Assembly (NCBI GenBank): GCA_030760725.1
Contig: JASWHV010000005.1
Span: 28,033,241 to 28,097,240 of the forward strand
Direction of reading: 5' to 3'
Length of the DNA stretch: 64,000 nucleotides
Source: Neostapfia colusana
Lineage: Eukaryota; Streptophyta; Magnoliopsida; Poales; Poaceae
Shown here: piece by piece, positions 59,801 through 64,000 of the stretch
Numbering within the stretch: position 1 is the stretch's first letter
How the letters are laid out: the number at the start of each line of letters is the position of its first letter
The notes under the pieces: generated by a model
Told to the model about the DNA's origin: nothing
Databases searched by the model: none
What the model saw: only the letters and a program-made list of their open reading frames with translations
Program-made: the position numbers and the translations under genes

Positions 59801-60794
59801 AACGTACCGAAGGCATATCGGATATATGGGCCCCGATAAACCGATGTAGCCTAAACCTCCGGGCGTTGAGGCATAGCACACCGATTTATAGGTGTAGGTT
59901 GAGGGCAGCAAGGTGGAAATCTGCCAACGGGCATAGAGAGATGCTCCGTGTGGGGAACCTCCTGCTCGTTTCGGTGCGACCGGTTCGACGTTTGGGCTGT
60001 TGGGTGAAAGGTTGTCCCGTACGACATCGAGTGAGCGTGCTGTGCAGCTCCACGGGTGGGCGTACGTGACGTGCTCTTTGGGTTTTCCCTGCAGGTGTAT
60101 ATCGAGTCGATTCGCCGTCCCTCGCGGTGACGAGTACCGCTTGTTCACTGCGTCGTAACGTAGACTAATGGATGAAATATGTGGATTCAATGATGCTGAT
60201 TGATATAATTGTATTGCTACATGTGTGCCACCAAATACTGCTTACTAAATTTCAGATTTCCTGAACTGTTAACTTGTTGCTAAAAGATGAACTAAGGATG
60301 AACTCGTAGGCGTGTCGTTTTTGCTGAAATGCTACCAACCTATGTCTTGGTATACCTCATGTAGAGTTTCATGCTTAGGTGATTCGGTTAAGCCTTGCTG
60401 AGCCTTTATGCTCACGGTTGCTGCTTAAGTGTTTTTCAGGTGAGGAGCCACCCACGGACTCGGAGTACGAGTCCACCGGCGAGGGTTACCCTCCATCGGG
60501 GACCACGGCTGAGTGGGAGCCGTACACGCCGCGCTGAGCTGAGACGTGCAGCTAGTGTGGGTTGCCCTAGGGCGGGGCAACCGACTTTTGCTAAATAGAC
60601 GGGCGTGAGTTGTATAGTGTAGTCTTCCGCTGTGTAATAGAACAATAGTTGTAACTGAAGTTTGTACCTGTTTGTACAGTTTCAGCTGTTTTTCCCATGT
60701 AATATATTGTGTTCTTATGACGTGTGCTGTCGGGTGTCGCATCGCGCGGCACCACCCTCTGCGATCCTGGATGAGCGGATCCCGGTCCGCCACA
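56838..60794 (+). repeat. C2 5' LTR
   Basis: A 3957-bp LTR, TGTAAAAGCCC to GGTCCGCCACA. The first ~570 bp and last ~1475 bp match the C1 LTRs, but the middle (about 57415-59320) does not align by eye with the corresponding part of C1. The antisense ORF 60190-59699 (163 codons) matches 18748-19209 in C1. Nothing else gene-like is seen. Confidence 0.9.
57629..57636 (+). promoter_or_regulatory. TATA box of the C2 LTR
   Basis: TATAAAAG inside GGCCTATAAAAGGCC, itself nearly palindromic, about 790 bp from the LTR start and followed by a GC-rich probable start region. The box lies in the block not shared with C1. Confidence 0.68.
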
Positions 60795-60797
60795 GCC

Positions 60798-60809
60798 TGG
60801 TATCAGAGC
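60798..60809 (+). other. C2 primer-binding site (tRNA-iMet)
   Basis: TGGTATCAGAGC, three bases after the LTR end CCGCCACA. Confidence 0.93.
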
Positions 60810-62641
60810 TGCAGTGGGGATAGCACAGTACTAAAGGACTGCATTATGGGAAAAACTTAGGTATACGGTGAGGATTCGGTAGTTGCCCAAGTAAGGACTA
60901 TATTAGCATAGTTACTTAAAGTGGCAAAGACTAACCTATGTGTTATAATTCTGAATTTCAATTATGTAACGACGCACCTACGCTCTGGTAAGTATGGTAA
61001 GGAACGCCACCGAAAGCGGTTCAATTTCGGTTAGCTCTCCCTGCCGAGGAACGTGGTTCAGGGATTGATCTCACAGCTTGGTGTGAGACGTCAATATGAA
61101 CCTCTTGGACTCTTCATGTTCCTGAGTTCATATGAAACGCTGATCCCTAGCGTGCATTAGGCAAGTAAGTGGAGACCCCATCGCGTGGTCAGTAACGCGA
61201 GAGTGTGTTCGTCTGGAAATAGCCCAGGAGGACATGCGCAGCGCTTGCCATCGGCGTGCCCTGCAGGGCAGTAGGTGGTATCTGTTGGGTTGATAACATT
61301 CCCAACCGTGACGACCCGTTCATGACATACTCGGGTTCCCCGTCGTGTGGTGTTGAAACACGATCACGTGCCTTGAGACGTGACTTAGCTCAAGGACGGC
61401 CGTATGGAAATGATACGGGCGTTTGTATTTACTTTTAAATATGGAACTGCCTGAAATGAACAACCTTTGAGTGCACCATCATTATGTGGTCTTCTGCAGG
61501 TACTAACCACGTATGTATCCGTGTAGAAAACGTGTGCGAGAGACCGTTTAGTGCCACACATGAGACGTATATGCCGGTATGATCCGGTTAGGATTTTCTT
61601 TTGTGAGGAACGTAGTACCGAAATATTGTAGGCATATGCATGAAAATAATGATAACAAGGAATTAAAATCTATAGGTTCCACATTTAGGACCCTGGTTGG
61701 GTGTAAGAATGGGATAGTGATGAGTGTAGTTCCAAAAAGACTGAAAAACAGAGTGCTCTGTTTTGGGCAGCACATTTGCTGATCTTCAACAGGGCATAAC
61801 TCACCGGTCTTTCAGCCCAGAGGGGTGTGCTATATAGTTCTGGAAAGGTATTCAAGTACTCTACACCTTTGTTGTAGACTTCCAGAGCTGAAACTCGCCT
61901 TGAGATGGCTGAAATCCCAGAGGAATATAAACTGTCCAGAACCAGGGCAGAGTAAAACATCCTCTGAACTGATCTGTTTTTCGAATGTAACTCCCAGTAG
62001 AAAAATCTAAAATTGTCATATAATCCATCCTTAGGAAGAGTAGAAGATGTTGGACATCTTTACAATTCAAAGTTTCTGAAGTTTCAGCACAGAATTTAGT
62101 GGAAATCAGGATTGGAAACAGCCACTTCCAAGGGAGGTGCTGTTAAAATTCTTCCAGAAATTCTTCTAACTTTGAATTAGCATAACTTTTTAATCAAAGC
62201 TGATCTGGGGGCAAATGAGTACTCGTTGGAAAGATACTGAAGTTAACTTGAACTTTGGTATTCCACTTGAGTCATGAAAATGCCCAGAACCAGATCAAAA
62301 ACTTGGAATAGGTAGCAACTGGTCATTCTGACAGAAGAATGACAGTCGAACTCATTGAAAAGGGTGTCGTACCCTAAGGGTGTTATAAGTGATGACAACG
62401 CAAGAATAATGTCTCGTAGTGACCAAACCTAGTTATATTGAGCTTCCAAAGGGGAGGTTCATCAAGTTGGATTAAACTAACTTGTGTTTGGTCTGGTAAT
62501 GGTGTAGCTTGTGCAAAGTTATTACATTATCTACTTACGAGATATTTCGCATGTTTGGTTGTCGTAATGTTTTTACGCCCAGTTCTATTGGACTGCATGC
62601 AAAATGTTGCGGGACTGATGTTTAATGTCGTATGGTTGCAG
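60810..62641 (+). other. C2 leader between primer site and gag
   Basis: About 1.83 kb, homologous to the C1 leader (16269-18099) in reverse orientation. No long ORF; a 61-codon sense ORF (61825-62010) resembles one in C1. I see no promoter or known RNA motif. Confidence 0.7.
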
Positions 62642-64000
62642 ATGGTTCGTACTAGGACCACGCACGAGGTTGGTGGCTCTATCCAAGGTGGAGGCGATGA
62701 CTCCCAGCCACCGGCCTACGACAGCACCCCGCAGCAGCAGCAGACGGTACCCCGGGCGTTTCCACCGCCACAACGCGCCCCAGGTTTCCGTCCGCTGATC
62801 AGCAGGGGACCGCCCCGTTTCACCTGCTTCACATGTGGCCAGGCGGGCCACTTTGCGAAGGACTGTCCCCAGGGGCAGCAGAGCAGCGGGCAAGCCCAGT
62901 TTCAGGGCGGTGCTCGAGGCCGACCTCCGGCGAAGAAGGTTGGTCAGCGGACTGGAGGCGTCCGCAACCTCGACAGTGAGGACACCCCAGGGGGAGACAA
63001 CGTGCTGGCGGGTACGTTTACTCTCAACCATCAAGCCATAGTCATATTATTTGATTCGGGTGCAACCCACAGCTTTATAAGTGCATCCTATGTGGCTAAA
63101 CATCAATTGCAAGTCTTCCCAACCGACTGCACTTATATGATATGCTCACCGGGAGGGAAGATTTCAGCTAATATGATGATTCCAAAGGCACCTCTGTGCT
63201 TAGGTGGGAAGCTATATCCCACCACCTTGATAATTCTTATGGGACAGAAGATTGATGCAATCTTAGGGATGTCATGGCTGCAATACCATGGCGCTGTCCT
63301 AGAGACTCGGAAACGGACGGTTCACTTAAATTCTCCATTCCACCGTCCGCATTCCATGGTGTTAGACACGCCAGTCCGGGAAGTTTTAGCAATTAATAAT
63401 GCTGAAGTTCTCAAGTTAGAAGACATCCCCGTAGTCCGGGAGTATCCTGATGTGTTCCCGGATGATCTTCCGGGCATGCCACCTGAGCGGGATGTCGAGT
63501 TCAAGATTGAACTTGCACCCGGGACTACGCCCATATCACGGAGACCATACAAGATGGCTCCAAATGAGCTGGCGGAACTGAAAGAACAGCTCAATGATCT
63601 GTTGAGCAAGGGTTTCATTAGGCCGAGTTCATCGCCTTGGGGATGCTCGGCGCTATTCGTGAAGAAGAAGGATGAGACCCTGAGGCTGTGTGTGGATTAC
63701 CGGCCGCTCAACGCCGTCACCATCAAAAATAAGTACCCACTGCCCCGTATTGACATCTTGTTCGATCAACTGGTGGGGGCAAGTGTATTCTCAAAGATGG
63801 ACCTTCGCTCTGGATATCACCAGATCAAGATCCGGGCGGAGGATATCCCGAAGACGGCATTCTCGACGAGATACGGCTTATACGAATATCTCGTCATGTC
63901 CTTTGGTCTCACAAATGCTCCAGCCCATTTCATGTATCTCATGAACTCGGTGTTCATGCCGGAGCTGGACAAGTTCGTGGTAGTGTTCATCGACGATATC
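62642..64000 (+). CDS. C2 gag-pol polyprotein with internal gag deletion, 3' end outside window
   Basis: ATG at 62642 begins [12 protein letters not shown] as in C1. After 34 codons, at a short Gln run, the sequence jumps to the residue equivalent to C1 T324, so 289 codons (the gag core) are missing but the frame is kept. Retained: knuckle [14 protein letters not shown] (62825-62866), protease DSGATHSF (DSG at 63053-63061), the linker [14 protein letters not shown] with [22 protein letters not shown] and FIDDI (63986-64000, the last bases of the window). I read all 453 codons in frame and found no stop. The C1 RT nonsense codon lies past the window end, so its state here is unknown. The product would carry enzymes but no capsid core. 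Confidence 0.88.
   Translation, partial: MVRTRTTHEVGGSIQGGGDDSQPPAYDSTPQQQQTVPRAFPPPQRAPGFRPLISRGPPRFTCFTCGQAGHFAKDCPQGQQSSGQAQFQGGARGRPPAKKVGQRTGGVRNLDSEDTPGGDNVLAGTFTLNHQAIVILFDSGATHSFISASYVAKHQLQVFPTDCTYMICSPGGKISANMMIPKAPLCLGGKLYPTTLIILMGQKIDAILGMSWLQYHGAVLETRKRTVHLNSPFHRPHSMVLDTPVREVLAINNAEVLKLEDIPVVREYPDVFPDDLPGMPPERDVEFKIELAPGTTPISRRPYKMAPNELAELKEQLNDLLSKGFIRPSSSPWGCSALFVKKKDETLRLCVDYRPLNAVTIKNKYPLPRIDILFDQLVGASVFSKMDLRSGYHQIKIRAEDIPKTAFSTRYGLYEYLVMSFGLTNAPAHFMYLMNSVFMPELDKFVVVFIDDI

Larger units (their letters stand above)
56838..64000 (+). mobile_element. C2: family C Ty3/Gypsy element, 5' part, gag-deleted
   Basis: Plus strand: 5' LTR 56838-60794, PBS 60798-60809, leader 60810-62641, gag-pol from 62642 open to the window end. 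LTR termini, primer spacing (3 nt), leader and protein sequence place it with C1, in opposite orientation. It inserted in D integrase. An 867-bp in-frame deletion removes the gag core, so particles would need to be supplied in trans; it may be non-autonomous. Confidence 0.92.

Overview
This window looks like plant nuclear DNA, most likely from a grass. It is intergenic heterochromatin built almost entirely of nested LTR retrotransposons, and I see no host gene, rRNA, tRNA gene or CRISPR array. Evidence for a grass is the set of large Ty3/Gypsy elements with 3.3-4 kb GC-rich LTRs, an initiator-Met tRNA primer site (TGGTATCAGAGC) and chromovirus-type integrase tails, together with a Ty1/Copia element of a type common in grasses. 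I cannot name the species.

Labels used here are mine. Family A (minus strand, LTR TGTAACACCCC...GGGTGTGACA in element sense) has four copies: A1 (1-37389, heavily interrupted), A2 (21868-34412), A4 (a solo LTR, 5300-8735) and B (42497-55155, complete, TSD GCAAA). Family C (LTR TGTAAAAGCC...CCGCCACA) has two copies: C1 (4372-21460, minus strand, TSD TTGGG) and C2 (56838 to beyond the window end, plus strand). D (about 42261-56837, minus) is a third Gypsy family whose pol reads into its LTR. E (41123-42260) is part of an LTR distantly related to family C. F (37390-41122, plus) is a decayed Copia element and the oldest layer.

Layer order: F was entered by A1 (in gag) and by E (in reverse transcriptase). 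A1 was entered by C1 (between protease and reverse transcriptase) and by A2 (in gag). C1's 3' LTR was entered by A4. E was entered by D. D was entered by B (in its LTR) and by C2 (in its integrase). Removing the insertions restores each interrupted sequence, and complete TSDs are visible for C1, A4 and B.

Layout: 1-4371 A1 3' LTR and pol; 4372-21460 C1, with A4 in its left LTR; 21466-21867 A1 gag/protease remnant; 21868-34412 A2, with an intact extra ORF upstream of gag; 34413-37389 A1 5' LTR remnant joined abruptly to A2; 37390-41122 Copia F; 41123-42260 LTR E; 42261-56837 D with B inside it; 56838-64000 C2, whose gag-pol frame is open to the window edge but lacks the gag core.

The most noteworthy points are the ORF0 upstream of gag in A2 and B, the in-frame polyglutamine-to-polyglutamine deletion in C2 gag, apparent replacement of the central promoter/leader block between C1 and C2 LTRs, the A2/A1 illegitimate junction at 34412/34413, and conserved hairpins and small ORFs inside the family A LTR. 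No novel defence or metabolic system was found. Functions are inferred by recognising motifs by eye; no alignments or database searches were run.
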